A stretch of 64,000 nt of DNA, taken from Lewinellaceae bacterium. GTDB taxonomy: Bacteria > Bacteroidota > Bacteroidia > Chitinophagales > Saprospiraceae. Below the pieces are notes generated by a model that saw only the letters and a list, made by a program, of their open reading frames with translations, did not search any database and was not told where the DNA came from. The position numbers and the translations under genes were made by a program. The first letter of the stretch is position 1. Every line of letters begins with the position of its first letter. Shown one piece after another: positions 1-9,799 of this stretch. The DNA lies in NCBI GenBank assembly GCA_020636225.1, contig JACJYI010000010.1:6955-70954 (forward strand). The letters run 5' to 3'.

Positions 1-550
1 GGCGGTCGGTCAGCTGGTCCTTCGGATACCAGGCCGGCCCTTCCGGCAGCTTGCCCTGGATGGCCGCCGCCAGCTCGGTTGTCCCTTCATTTTTCAGGGC
101 AGAGAGGGTAAAGACCTCCTGGAAGTCCAGGCGGGCCGACCATTCCTCCCGCACACGCTCTAGTTCAGCTGCCGGGTACTTGTCGGTCTTATTGATGACC
201 AGGAAGCGGGGGGCCTCGGTCTTCTTCAGGTGGGCGATTAACGGATCTTCCTCGTCATAGGCGTCGCCGGGTTCGGTCACCAGCAGAACCAGGTCGGCAT
301 CCTCAAAGGCCCCTGTCACGAATGCATTCATCTTTTCATGCATCTTGTAGGAGGGACGCAAGACAAAGCCCGGCGTGTCCGAGAAGACGATCTGGAAGTC
401 ATCCCCGCTGAGGATGCCCAGGATCCGGTGCCGGGTGGTCTGCGGCTTGGAGGAGATGATGCTCATTCGTTCGCCGACCAGGGCATTCATGAGTGTGCTC
501 TTCCCCACATTGGGATGGCCGAGGATATTGACAAAACCGGATCGATGCAT
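1..550 (-). CDS. era: GTPase Era, N-terminal part (runs off window start)
   Basis: Era is an essential GTPase that binds the 3' end of 16S rRNA and helps assemble the 30S subunit. The visible 183 residues are the GTPase domain. They show the P-loop GHPNVGKS at residues 11-18, a switch region with QTTRHR, the DTPG motif of G3 and the NKTD motif of G4. The C-terminal KH domain lies beyond the window edge. The ATG at 550 gives MHRSGFVNILG, which matches the usual Era start, although the frame stays open upstream into the repeat array. An Era rather than Der identity is supported by the QTTRHRILGI segment and the single G domain start. No neighbour upstream within 3 kb is a gene. Confidence 0.93.
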   Translation of the reverse strand, partial: MHRSGFVNILGHPNVGKSTLMNALVGERMSIISSKPQTTRHRILGILSGDDFQIVFSDTPGFVLRPSYKMHEKMNAFVTGAFEDADLVLLVTEPGDAYDEEDPLIAHLKKTEAPRFLVINKTDKYPAAELERVREEWSARLDFQEVFTLSALKNEGTTELAAAIQGKLPEGPAWYPKDQLTDR

Positions 551-639
551 CCACCAAAGGTACGACCTTGGCGGATTCTCCAGTTTGCGGATTTCAGGGC
601 CAGTCTGTTGGTAGAAAGTAATGTAGTACAGAGGGGGAA

Positions 640-2395
640 ATTCCAAAGGACAAATTCCAAATCCCAAATAAATTCCAAAGGACAAATCCCAAGTCCCAAA
701 AAAATCCCAAAAGACAAATCCAAAAAAACCAAATCCCAATTTGCAATGACCAAATCGGCAGAAGGCCCTGTAGGGGCCAAAGATGAATAGTATTGTGGGG
801 AAGGAAGGAACGGCCCTGTAGGGGTCGGACGGAGAAGCACTATGGTGAAAGTTCCCTGCATGTCGGCAAACGGGCAAAACACAAATCCCAAATCCCAAAG
901 ACATTCCAAGTCCCAAAAAAATCCCAAAAGACAAATCCAAAAACCAAATCCCAATTCGCAATGACCAAATCGGCAGAAGGCCCTGTAGGGGCCAAAGATG
1001 TATAGTATTGTGGGAAGGAAGGAACGGCCCTGTAGCGGTCGGACGGAGAAGCACCATGGTGAAAGTTCCTGCATGTCGGCAAACGGGCAAAACACAAATC
1101 CCAAATCCCAAAGACATTCCAAGTCCCAAAAATCCAAAGACAAATCCAAAAAACCAAATCCCAATTCGCAATGACCAATCGGCAGAAGGCCCCTGTAGGG
1201 CCAAAGATGTATAGTATTGTGGGGAAGAAGGAACTGCCCTGTAGCGGTTTGGACGGAGAAGCACTATGGTGAAAAGTTCCGCATGTCTGCAAACGGGCAA
1301 AACACAAATCACAAATCCCAAAGACATTTCAAGTCCCAAAAATCCCAAAAGACAAATCCAAAAACCCAAATCCCAATTCGCAATGACCAATGTCGGCAGA
1401 AGGCCCTGTAGGGGCCAAAGATGCATAGTATTGTGGGAAGGAAGGAACGGCCTGTAGGGGTCGGACGGAGAAGCTACTATAGTGAAAGTTCCTGCATGTC
1501 TGCAAACGGGCAAAACACAAATCACAAATCCCAAAGACATTTCAAGTCCCAAAAAATCCCAAAAGACAAATCTAAAACCAAATCCCAATTTGCAATGACC
1601 AATCGGCAGAAGGCCCAGTAGGGGCCAAAGGTGTATAGTATTGTGGGGAAGGAAGGAACGGCCCTGTAGGGGTTTGGACGGAGAAGCACTATGGTGAAAG
1701 TTCCTCTGCATGGTCTGCAAACGTAAGCAAAACACAAATCGAAATCCCAAAGACATTCCAAGTCCCAAAAAATCCCAAAAGACAAATCCAAAAACCAAAT
1801 CCCAATTCCCTGCAATGACCAATCGGCAGAAGGCCCAGTAGGGGCCAAAGATGAATAGTATTGTGGGAAGGAAGGAACGGCCCTGAGGGGTTTCGGACGG
1901 AGAAAGCACTATGGTGAAAGTTCCCTGCATGTCGGCAAACAGGCAAAACACAAATCACAAATCCCAAAGACATTCCAAGTCCCAAAATATCCCAAAAGAC
2001 AAATCCTAAAAAACCAAATCCCAATTGCAATGACCAATGGCAGAAGGCCCTTAGGGCCAAAGGTGTAGTATTGTGGGAAGGAAGGAACGGCCCTGTAGGG
2101 TTCGGACGGAGAAGCACTAGAAAGTTCCCTGCATGTCGGCAAACAGGCAAAACACAAATCATAAATCCCAAAGACATTTCTGTCCAAAAAATCCTAAAAG
2201 ACAAATCAAAAACCAAATCCCAATTTGCAATGACCAGTTCGGCAGAAGGCCCTGTAGGCCAAAGGTGGTAGTATTGTGGGAAGGAAGGAACGACCCTGTA
2301 GGGGTCGGACGGAGAAGCACTATGGTGAAAGTTCTCTGCATGTCGGCAAACAGGCAAAACACAAATCCCAAAGACATTCCAAATCCTATTAATCA
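640..2395. repeat. Tandem array 1, eight units of about 213 bp
   Basis: A noncoding direct-repeat array. The motif GGCAGAAGGCCC starts near 757, 972, 1181, 1395, 1605, 1825, 2039 (slightly altered) and 2241, so the period is 202-220 bp. Each unit has an A/C-rich half built from CAAATCCC-like blocks, and a GC-rich half with two short palindromes whose core is CCCTGTAGGGG (GGCCCTGTAGGGGCC and a second with a weaker stem). Small indels between units break every reading frame, so the long ORFs that cross the array on both strands are not genes. The complementary strand carries repeated GGG tracts. No gene is visible in this stretch. Confidence 0.93.
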
Positions 2396-2399
2396 ATGA

Positions 2400-3715
2400 T
2401 CAAACGGGTCAACCCGAATCAGGCGAGCACATTCTGGCGAATCTGAAACATCATTGTCCAGATAAAGAACTCCAGCGGGTTGTATGTCATAGCCCCGGGC
2501 TTTAGCCCGGGTTCTGATTCCATACAATTCAGCTTTTGGCGACCTGTTTGCCACCACCGCAAACAGGGTGACAAAACACCCCGAAGACCACTCTTCCACC
2601 ATGCACCGTTGCTGGCTCACGGAAGTTGGACGGCAGTACTCCAGTCCCACGACATCGGTCTTCTTCCAACCCGAATCAGGCAAGCACAGTCTGGCGAATC
2701 TGAATCATCATTGTCCAGATAAAGAACTCAAACGGGGTTGATGTCAATGCTCTGGCTTCAGCCCGGGGTTCTGATTCCGTCCAAATTGCGGCGACCTGTT
2801 TGCGACCACCGCAAACAGGGTGACAAAACACCCCGAAGACCACTCTTTCACCATACATCGTTGCTGGCTCACGGAAGTTGACAGCAGTACTCCAGTCCCA
2901 CGACATCGGTCTTCGGTCAACTGAATCAGGCGAGAACATTCTGGCGTATCTGAAACATCAGTCAGATAAAGAACTCCATCGGGGTTGTGATATCAATAGC
3001 CCTGGTCTTCAGCCCGGGGTTCTGATTCCGTCCAAATCTGTTTTGGCGACCTGTTTGCGACCACCGCAAACAGGGTGACAAAACACCCCGAAGACCACTC
3101 TTTCACCATACATCGTTGCTGGCTCACGGAAGTTGGACAGCAGTACTCCAGTCCCACGACATCGGTCTTCGGTCAACCCGAATCAGGCGAGAACATTCTG
3201 GCGTATCTGAAACATCATTGCCCAGATAAAGAACTCCAGCGGGGTTGTACGTCAATAGCCCCGGGCTTCAGCCCGGGGTTCTGATTCCGTACAAATCTGT
3301 TTTGGCGACCTGTTTGCCACCACCGCAAACAGGGTGACAAAACACCCCGAAGACCACTCTTTCATCATGCATCGTTGCTGGCTTACAGAAGTTGGACAGC
3401 AGTACTCCAGTTCCACGACATCGGTCTTCGGTCAACCCGAATCAGGCGAGCACATTCTGGCGAATCTGAAACATCATTGTCCAGATAAAGAACTCCATCG
3501 GGGTTGTACGTCAATAGCCCCGGGCTTCAGCCCGGGGTTCTGATTCCGTCCAAATCTGTTTTGGCGACCTGTTTGCCACCACCGCAAACAGGGTGACAAA
3601 ACACCCCGAAGACCACTCTTTCACCATACATCGTTGCTGGCTTACAGAAGTTGGACAGCAGTACTCCAGTCCCACGACATCGGTCTTCGGCCAACACGAA
3701 TCAGGTGAGAACAGG
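2400..3715. repeat. Tandem array 2, about 257-bp units
   Basis: A second direct-repeat array adjoining array 1 but unrelated in most of its sequence. The motif GAATCAGG recurs near 2416, 2673, 2923, 3180, 3439 and 3698, so the period is 250-259 bp and the last unit is partial. Every unit holds a strong palindrome around CCCCGGGCTTCAGCCCGGGG (degraded in the first copies), a block with GCGACCTGTTTG and CGCAAACAGGGTGACAAAACACC, and a conserved GACATCGGTCTTCGG end. The later units are almost identical to each other, while the first two carry more changes. Apparent ORFs of 60-70 codons repeat with the units and show no protein signature. Confidence 0.92.
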
Positions 3716-3833
3716 CAGGAACTGAGGAACCAGGAACGAAGGAACCGACATTCGACCCAGCCTCACGTTGTACCTTTACCCGTTCGAAAACGATACCATC
3801 CAGTTCATCGTCTTACCTCACAACCTCCTCCAC

Positions 3834-4577
3834 ATGGTCCATATTCTCAATGGTGATGCCCTGCGCGAACGATTCCCCGGCAGCCTGGCCGGCCGTCAGA
3901 TCGTCGCTCGCGAATGCCTGGTCGACGGTGACGTCGAAGGCAATACCCTGGAACAGGTCGGCAGATCCCGGGAGGAGTTCCTCCTGGCCGTCTACGGTGT
4001 GCCTGTCCAGGAGTACCAGGAACACAGCCTGGTGGAGTTGAAGAAGATTCAGTCCATCCCGAATGGCGAGGAGATCGCCCTGTGGTTTGAGGATGACCTG
4101 TTCTGTCAGGTGAACCTCTGGTTCGTCTGCTGGTTGCTGGACGAATCGGGACGGGATCACACCCTCTACCTGGTCAGGCCACCCGCTGATTCGCCATACT
4201 CCTTTGCCCATGCGGATGAAGCTGGCTTGCAGGCTTGCCTGGAGGCCCGACAGTCTGTTTCTTCGGCCGAGCGTTCAGCCTTTGCCGGAATGTGGAGAGC
4301 CTATCAGTACGAAGATCGGATCGCCATGCATCGATTGGCAACCGGTCCGCTTCAGGCCTTTGATTTCCTGTTACCCGTGATCGATGCCGAGGTCAGCCGC
4401 TATCGCGACGAATCCGGATGGAGCCCCATGGAGCGGGCTGTCGCGGAGATCATTCAAAAAGATCCTGGAGGGGATTTTCCGGCTCATTTTGCCACCTTCT
4501 CCAGGGCATTTCCAATATACGGACTGGGCGATCTGCAATTCAAGCGGGTGTGGGAAGAGGTAAAGGAGAAAGGTTGA
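3834..4577 (+). CDS. DUF1835 domain protein
   Basis: A soluble protein of 247 residues. The N-terminus MVHILNGDALRERFPG followed by a conserved acidic and hydrophobic segment (ARECLVDGDVEG) is the pattern of the DUF1835 family, whose role is unknown. The C-terminal half is helical and ends without a membrane segment or sorting signal. The ATG at 3834 is preferred because it begins exactly at the family's conserved first strand. An in-frame TTG at 3768 would add residues that lie in the tail of the repeat array. The gene stands alone between array 2 and a T9SS cargo gene. No function can be given from sequence alone. Confidence 0.75.
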   Translation: MVHILNGDALRERFPGSLAGRQIVARECLVDGDVEGNTLEQVGRSREEFLLAVYGVPVQEYQEHSLVELKKIQSIPNGEEIALWFEDDLFCQVNLWFVCWLLDESGRDHTLYLVRPPADSPYSFAHADEAGLQACLEARQSVSSAERSAFAGMWRAYQYEDRIAMHRLATGPLQAFDFLLPVIDAEVSRYRDESGWSPMERAVAEIIQKDPGGDFPAHFATFSRAFPIYGLGDLQFKRVWEEVKEKG

Positions 4578-4674
4578 GGTTCAGCTGGCAGATGATTGGA
4601 AATATGTACTATCTTACAAGCCAGCCACCGGATAAAAGTCGCTTGATCAAAGCTTGCCCGAATCGGACTTTATC

Positions 4675-5637
4675 ATGAAAAAGCAATTGGTTTTCCTGCT
4701 TCCTTTGTTGATCCTGGTCGTGACGATGGAGTCGCTTTCCGCGCAGATCATTGCCGGTACGGGTGAATTCACCTATTATTTTTTACGCACCATTGCCCGC
4801 GGTCAAACTGAAAAAGCCATCAAGATTGACGTAGATGGCGACAGTGTCTGGGATTTCCGCATTTATGGCAGTTCACCATTCCCGGAAGGTTGGGTGAAAA
4901 GCAGTTCCTTTATCTACATGCAATCATTTCACAACCGGGCAAGAGCATGTCGGACGTTGATGGATGCGGTGGTCTATCCATTCAATTCGGGTAGTCTTTG
5001 TGCTTGTGAAGAACAATTTAACAAGCGATGGACAGGAACAGGTGAAACCATCCTTCTTGGCCAGATGACCTGGATAGGGGGTGGCATTTGGCAGAAGCTG
5101 TCTGATAAATATATTGCGATCCGCATCGATGAGAATGGAAAGGATGTGTTCGGATGGCTCAAGTTTTCACAACAGGTTGCACCGAACGGATTTTGGTTGG
5201 CATTAAAAGGCATTGGTGCAGATACGCTGGGCTGGAAGCCGATCCTGGAGGTTGAAGAATATATTCCACCACCTGAACTGAAGCAGTACGAGGATGTCTT
5301 CATCCCGGAGATCATACCTCCAGACACGACGGATGAAGGTGGAGATACCACCATTGTCGAACCTCCGCCCCCGCCTTTGGTTGATTCTTCACTCCAGGCT
5401 TTTCCCAATCCATTCGGAGATGAACTCACCGTCAATCTCCTGGGGATCAAAGATATCATGCGTTTGGAATTGATCGATTTCAATGGCCGAATGGTCTATC
5501 AAGAGCGATTTTTCAAATCGGAGATTGTCACCATCCCCACATCCTACCTGCCACCCGGTCAATACGTCTTGCGTGTGGTCCGATATTCACATCCACCCAG
5601 CCTGATTCGGGTCCTTCGGATCAATCCACGGGAATAG
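4675..5637 (+). CDS. Secreted protein with T9SS type A sorting domain
   Basis: A protein of 320 residues exported through Sec and then T9SS. The ATG at 4675 starts a signal peptide (MKKQLVFLLPLLILVV, cleavage near SLSAQ). The central part resembles no family I recognise. It has a DVDGDSVWDF segment that could bind calcium, and four cysteines around residues 90-105. A proline-rich linker (PPPPPL) leads into a C-terminal T9SS type A domain with the motif AFPNPFGDELTV, ending in a strand-rich YVLRVVRYSHPP segment. The usual role of such domains is export and attachment to the cell surface. An upstream in-frame TTG at 4654 is less likely because it precedes the signal peptide. Confidence 0.85.
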   Translation: MKKQLVFLLPLLILVVTMESLSAQIIAGTGEFTYYFLRTIARGQTEKAIKIDVDGDSVWDFRIYGSSPFPEGWVKSSSFIYMQSFHNRARACRTLMDAVVYPFNSGSLCACEEQFNKRWTGTGETILLGQMTWIGGGIWQKLSDKYIAIRIDENGKDVFGWLKFSQQVAPNGFWLALKGIGADTLGWKPILEVEEYIPPPELKQYEDVFIPEIIPPDTTDEGGDTTIVEPPPPPLVDSSLQAFPNPFGDELTVNLLGIKDIMRLELIDFNGRMVYQERFFKSEIVTIPTSYLPPGQYVLRVVRYSHPPSLIRVLRINPRE

Positions 5638-5697
5638 TGGACAGAGGGTCGTTACCATCTCATCGTGGGTTTATGTTATAGGTCGTAAGTTTACACG

Positions 5698-6234
5698 ATG
5701 CAAAATTATATCGCACTTTTGCGCGGCATCAATGTCAGCGGTCAGAAGCTCATCAGGATGAAGGACCTGGTCCAGCTGCTGGAAAGTGCGGGATTGAAAC
5801 AGGTTCAAAATTATATCCAGAGCGGTAATATTGCCTTCCAGTCCTCGGAACAGCGCATTCCTGTTCTGGTCGATTCCATCCAGGGTGCTATAAAGAAGGA
5901 GTATGGCTTTGATGTGCCCACCCAGATCCTCACGCCAGGAAAATTGAAACAGGTCATTGAGCAGAATCCGTTTCTGGCCCGGCCGGATTTCGTGGAGAAC
6001 AAGATGTATGTCACCTTCCTTGACGCGTTACCCGCAACGGTGCCGGAAGTAGGGTCAAAAGCAAAGGGGAATGATGAGTATGTGATCGACGGGGATCTGA
6101 TTTATTCCTATCTCGTCGAGGGTGCCGGAAAAACAAAATTGACCAATGCATATTGGGAGACCCTGTTGAAAGTAAGTGCCACCTCGCGAAATTGGCGGAC
6201 GACGGTGAAACTTTTTGAAATGGTCAAGCAATGA
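5698..6234 (+). CDS. DUF1697 family protein
   Basis: A cytoplasmic protein of 178 residues that matches the DUF1697 family from end to end. It starts with YIALLRGINVSGQKLIRM, then LKQVQNYIQSGNIAF, and ends with the family's SATSRNWRTT block before a C-terminal helix. The biochemical role of the family is not established. The stop codon overlaps the start of the next gene by four bases (ATGA), so the two are probably translated together. A T/A-rich stretch with TAAGTTT lies just upstream of the start and may be part of a promoter, but the spacing to the ATG would leave almost no leader. Confidence 0.9.
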   Translation: MQNYIALLRGINVSGQKLIRMKDLVQLLESAGLKQVQNYIQSGNIAFQSSEQRIPVLVDSIQGAIKKEYGFDVPTQILTPGKLKQVIEQNPFLARPDFVENKMYVTFLDALPATVPEVGSKAKGNDEYVIDGDLIYSYLVEGAGKTKLTNAYWETLLKVSATSRNWRTTVKLFEMVKQ

Positions 6235-7070
6235 AAAAGAAGCTGTTCGTCCTACTTGTTTTCAAAGTGGTTTTCATGAAAGCAGGGTTTGCACAATGCT
6301 TTAGTTTGGATTCCATTCCGAAATATCATACGGCAAGCATCATCCTGGATCCGGCAATCGGGGAAGAAGGATTTCACAAGCTGGAAATTATGCGTGTTTC
6401 CAGTGATGCGTTCATGGCGTTTTATACCCATCCAATGATTTTTGTCGGCGGTGAATGTGAAGCACACCACGGTGTGCTTATCGAACACGAATTATTTCCA
6501 CTGATCAACCAACTGTTCTGTTCAGGTATCAAGTTCTATCCAGATAGAAAATTGACTCGATGGTACAAGGATACAGGGCGGATACCTTCCGTTCTCTTTA
6601 ACCAGATACCGGATTCCTTGTCGGTCGAGTCTGATCTCTATCGCAGACTGGAGGAATTGCTGTTCGGTGCATACATCATCCAACAGCAAAACCGGCAATC
6701 GGCCTATTTGTCCCAAGTGACCACTTCTCTCCTGGGATGTTACAAAGCCTTTGGAAATGAATCCATCACGCTCCAGTCCAGTGATATACAATTGACCAGG
6801 TTGAACGACCCGCCAACGCAAACCAACGACCTTTGCTTCTGGTGCTTTGTACCCGGTTTGGTAGCCATGTCCGGGCCTTGTTATGGGGGTGTGGATATGG
6901 CCTATCAATGGGAGTTGATCCAGGATTTTGGTGAGCTTCGGATGTGCCTCTTTTCCAGTGCGGAAAAGGAGCCCGAATCCAGGAGATGTCTGTATTCGTT
7001 CTATTTGGATAAGCCCGAGACGAACCCTTTGGAACTCAGGACAAGGCCCAGGTATCCGGATTGTGAGTAA
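6231..7070 (+). CDS. Secreted paralogue 1 of a three-gene family
   Basis: A protein of 279 residues with a signal peptide (MKKKLFVLLVFKVVFM, cleavage near KAGFAQ). I do not recognise a family. It shares a C-terminal signature with the next two genes: a Cys-x-Trp pair (LCFWCF), then MSGPCYGG about eight residues on, a tryptophan followed by L..FG, and a final RMCLF strand. It also shares the early DSIPK/DSIPR segment after the signal peptide. No sorting domain is visible, so it may stay in the periplasm or outer membrane. The start overlaps the DUF1697 stop codon by four bases. The three genes probably arose by tandem duplication and have diverged strongly. Confidence 0.72.
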   Translation: MKKKLFVLLVFKVVFMKAGFAQCFSLDSIPKYHTASIILDPAIGEEGFHKLEIMRVSSDAFMAFYTHPMIFVGGECEAHHGVLIEHELFPLINQLFCSGIKFYPDRKLTRWYKDTGRIPSVLFNQIPDSLSVESDLYRRLEELLFGAYIIQQQNRQSAYLSQVTTSLLGCYKAFGNESITLQSSDIQLTRLNDPPTQTNDLCFWCFVPGLVAMSGPCYGGVDMAYQWELIQDFGELRMCLFSSAEKEPESRRCLYSFYLDKPETNPLELRTRPRYPDCE

Positions 7071-7273
7071 TGACCTATTCTTCCTGAGGCTATTTAATGA
7101 AAGGAATCATCGCATGGAATGCCAATACATGGACCATTCGTTCAGGGATAAAAGGGACAACGCTCTTGAGGAAATCAGTCCATGCCTCCTGAACCTGAGT
7201 CCTGTGTGATGGGAAATAAAAGGTGCAGGATGATCGATTCGATTTGAAAAAATAGGTATTGTCGACAAGAACA

Positions 7274-8197
7274 ATGAACTGGAGTATGATCGATGTTATA
7301 TCATGCCGATATGTCTGGATTGCTCTGATTTGCATTTGCATTTCACCTGTTGCCATCGCCCAGAAGGAGGTGACCCGGATACGTATTGACTCCATTCCCC
7401 GAAATCAGTATGTTCGTATCCTTTACAATCCTAAAGACTCGGAAACGGGCCCACTGGCATTTGATCTGTTTCGAAGCAAGGTGGATACGTATTATATTTC
7501 CTTAGCCCTGCCCGTTATCTGGATCGGGATCAATCATTTTCGTGATGAACCGCTGGATGTAACTGGGCCACTTTTGTCTAAGATCAATGAATTGGTCTCC
7601 TCAGGTGAATGGGTATATATCCAGCCGGATGAATTTCCGATTTTAAGATATCCTGATCAATTTGGTGCCGTTCACAATTCAGGACAGGATTTGGTCTGGG
7701 ACTCTCTCTTCCTGGATATATTCAATGGTCATCTGTCTGCCACACTGTCAGATGCCCTCAGGATTCAGCAAGTCAATCTGGCGTCGTATGCCAGGGTATT
7801 TCCAGGTTGTTATCGTGTTCACATGAAACCAAAGAAATTGCACAGGGCGAGGAGGATTACACTCAATCGATCTGTTCCGGATGTGCAGGATCTCAGCAAG
7901 GATTGTTATTGGTGCTTTCTACGCGACAGGATGATCATGAGCGGTCCATGTTTCGATGGGACGGAATTATCCTATTTTTGGAAACTCAGGCAGGAGATCG
8001 GTTATTATACACTTTGCTTGTTTTCCGATGAACCGAACGGATCGGATGCATGTAGCTTCCAGTTTTATATCACATCATATACAGACAACAATACCATTTA
8101 CATGGAGAATTCTCCTTTTAATACATGCAATCCTCCGAGTTTGCTTGAATCGCCTGCACTCCTTCCTGCAAAGGGACAGAATGCGGTCGTTGATTAG
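7274..8197 (+). CDS. Secreted paralogue 2 of a three-gene family
   Basis: A protein of about 307 residues. The ATG at 7274 gives a signal peptide that ends near ISPVAIAQ. An in-frame TTG at 7259 and an ATG at 7283 are alternatives. The family signature is clear: RIDSIPRNQ after the signal peptide, DCYWCF, MSGPCFDG, W.L.QEIG and TLCLF, at spacings close to those in paralogue 1. The middle part (about residues 60-190) is poorly conserved among the three. There is no known domain and no T9SS tail. The gap from paralogue 1 is about 200 bp and holds nothing I recognise. Confidence 0.7.
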   Translation: MNWSMIDVISCRYVWIALICICISPVAIAQKEVTRIRIDSIPRNQYVRILYNPKDSETGPLAFDLFRSKVDTYYISLALPVIWIGINHFRDEPLDVTGPLLSKINELVSSGEWVYIQPDEFPILRYPDQFGAVHNSGQDLVWDSLFLDIFNGHLSATLSDALRIQQVNLASYARVFPGCYRVHMKPKKLHRARRITLNRSVPDVQDLSKDCYWCFLRDRMIMSGPCFDGTELSYFWKLRQEIGYYTLCLFSDEPNGSDACSFQFYITSYTDNNTIYMENSPFNTCNPPSLLESPALLPAKGQNAVVD

Positions 8198-8299
8198 GGG
8201 GCCGTCACCAGGTCAGGGCTATCCAGGATGGTATCATCGGATGATTTGGAGTGGCAGGTAAATGAATCTCGATTGGTTTGAAAGTTTTAATCATTCGCA

Positions 8300-9145
8300 G
8301 TGAGGTATCTGATCTATTGTCATTTAATAATTGTTTTCCTGGTCAATTCTTCCTTGTTGATGGCTCAGGTCAATGAATATAACATCGACTCCATGGCATT
8401 GGAGGGGGATGTCAATCTATTTCTTCGATCTGTTCGGAATCCGACAGATGAGCATCATATCTGTCTGTCATTGTCGGACTCAAGCACCTTGAATGCATGG
8501 TATTATGGGCCCATCCTGTGGATGGGTGAAGGAGCCCAGCCGCCGAGACCTGCCAGAGTGAATGATGATGTAAAGATCAATCTGGAACTGTTGATCCAAG
8601 AAGCCCAGGTTCACAAGTTTCAGGGAGCAAGCAGAAATTTGAAAGGAAAGTGGATAGTCCGAAACTGGTATCCTGAGCCCTACTGGGAGCGCTTATACAA
8701 ACACATCGAGGATATGATTTTTGGAGAGGAGATCCGGCAGCAAAGTAAATTGCGGGACCATGCTATTGCAGTAGAGACATTCGAATTGCTGGGTGACTAT
8801 TCGAGCAAATTCAGATATGATCCGTCATGTGACTTGCTGGATATTTTCCTTACTCCAGTCTCGAATGGATTCCAGCATGAAAATGAAATGTGCCGCTGGA
8901 TAATCCGACAGGATGTCATTGAAATATCAGGCCCATGCTTCAATGGATTATTCGGTCATTGTGGATGGGAGCTTGTTTCGGTTTTTGGCACCTGGCGGCT
9001 AGTACTCAAGGAACCCGACTGTTCCCCACTATGGGGTCCTGAAATCAACTTGAATTTTAGCTTATTTCAGAAGGATGATGGACGACTTTTATTATCCACG
9101 TTCGAGCCGATGAAATTCTTAATGCATCAAGCTCGAAAAAATTGA
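8300..9145 (+). CDS. Secreted paralogue 3 of a three-gene family
   Basis: A protein of 281 residues that starts with GTG at 8300 and has a signal peptide (MRYLIYCHLIIVFLVNSS, cleavage near LMAQ). It keeps the family landmarks NIDSM after the signal peptide, MCRWII, ISGPCFNG, a downstream W-E-L and FG, and a WRLVL strand, but the second cysteine of the Cys-x-Trp-Cys motif is missing. It is the most diverged of the three. No catalytic motif or transmembrane anchor is visible. The 100-bp gap to paralogue 2 may carry its own promoter or simply be a leader. Confidence 0.68.
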   Translation: MRYLIYCHLIIVFLVNSSLLMAQVNEYNIDSMALEGDVNLFLRSVRNPTDEHHICLSLSDSSTLNAWYYGPILWMGEGAQPPRPARVNDDVKINLELLIQEAQVHKFQGASRNLKGKWIVRNWYPEPYWERLYKHIEDMIFGEEIRQQSKLRDHAIAVETFELLGDYSSKFRYDPSCDLLDIFLTPVSNGFQHENEMCRWIIRQDVIEISGPCFNGLFGHCGWELVSVFGTWRLVLKEPDCSPLWGPEINLNFSLFQKDDGRLLLSTFEPMKFLMHQARKN

Positions 9146-9153
9146 TGCGCCGC

Positions 9154-9735
9154 CTAGTTGACCAACTTGACTTGGGTGTGAATTAACTGATTCACTGCCA
9201 GATACACCAGCTCGGGACGCCTCGGTCGCCAGATCACATCGTTGAAATGTGGCCCCACATGGATATAGTGATCAAGCCGACGATACCGGATTTCCTCATA
9301 GACATGCTGCTCCGTATTCAGTAGGCAAACCCATCCGTTCTCCTCTTTGATGTCATCCCACCATTCCTCATAATAATCGGCATCATCTGCATGGAAATTG
9401 AACACACTTTCGCAGACGAGGATATATCTGTAGATCCCTTTCCGGATCATCGGGTCGATGAGGTTGCGTTTGAGGGCCTCTATATCATTGTGAAGGCAGT
9501 CATTCCATTCGCCGATCAACTCCAGGATGGCATATCCTTCCTCATAGTCCACGAACAGAGCCTTGCCATAGAGCGTGGTTGATCCCAGGTTGTCCCATTG
9601 TGGATGAATATAGTAGTTGTACACCTTTTGCGTAAAATGAAACTCGTCGTACTGCCGGCGAAAGAACGGAGAGTGACGATCTTCGGAAGCGATGTACAGG
9701 TCCCGCCAGAGGAAATGCGGTTCGATGTCGTGCAT
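9154..9735 (-). CDS. Conserved hypothetical protein, aromatic-rich
   Basis: A protein of 193 residues with no signal peptide or membrane segment. It is rich in Tyr, Trp, His and Asp (for example DADYYEEWWDDIKEENGW), with a run of beta-type hydrophobic segments (RYILVCESVFNF, WVCLLN). I do not recognise a family. The ATG at 9735 (MHDIEPHFLW) is preferred to an upstream start at 9801, because the latter would overlap the divergent kinase gene that starts at 9800. The 64 bp between the two divergent starts should hold both promoters. It converges with paralogue 3 with only eight bases between stop codons. Confidence 0.65.
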   Translation of the reverse strand: MHDIEPHFLWRDLYIASEDRHSPFFRRQYDEFHFTQKVYNYYIHPQWDNLGSTTLYGKALFVDYEEGYAILELIGEWNDCLHNDIEALKRNLIDPMIRKGIYRYILVCESVFNFHADDADYYEEWWDDIKEENGWVCLLNTEQHVYEEIRYRRLDHYIHVGPHFNDVIWRPRRPELVYLAVNQLIHTQVKLVN

Positions 9736-9799
9736 GGGATAAAGGTCGGTTGTGGCGCAAAGATGTGCAAGTGGTTCGCCGGCATTGTACCTTGGTACC

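Noticed and set aside
487..2396. Several minus-strand ORFs of 100-235 codons in array 1
   Set aside because: They are translations of the tandem repeat, change frame between units and have no protein features.
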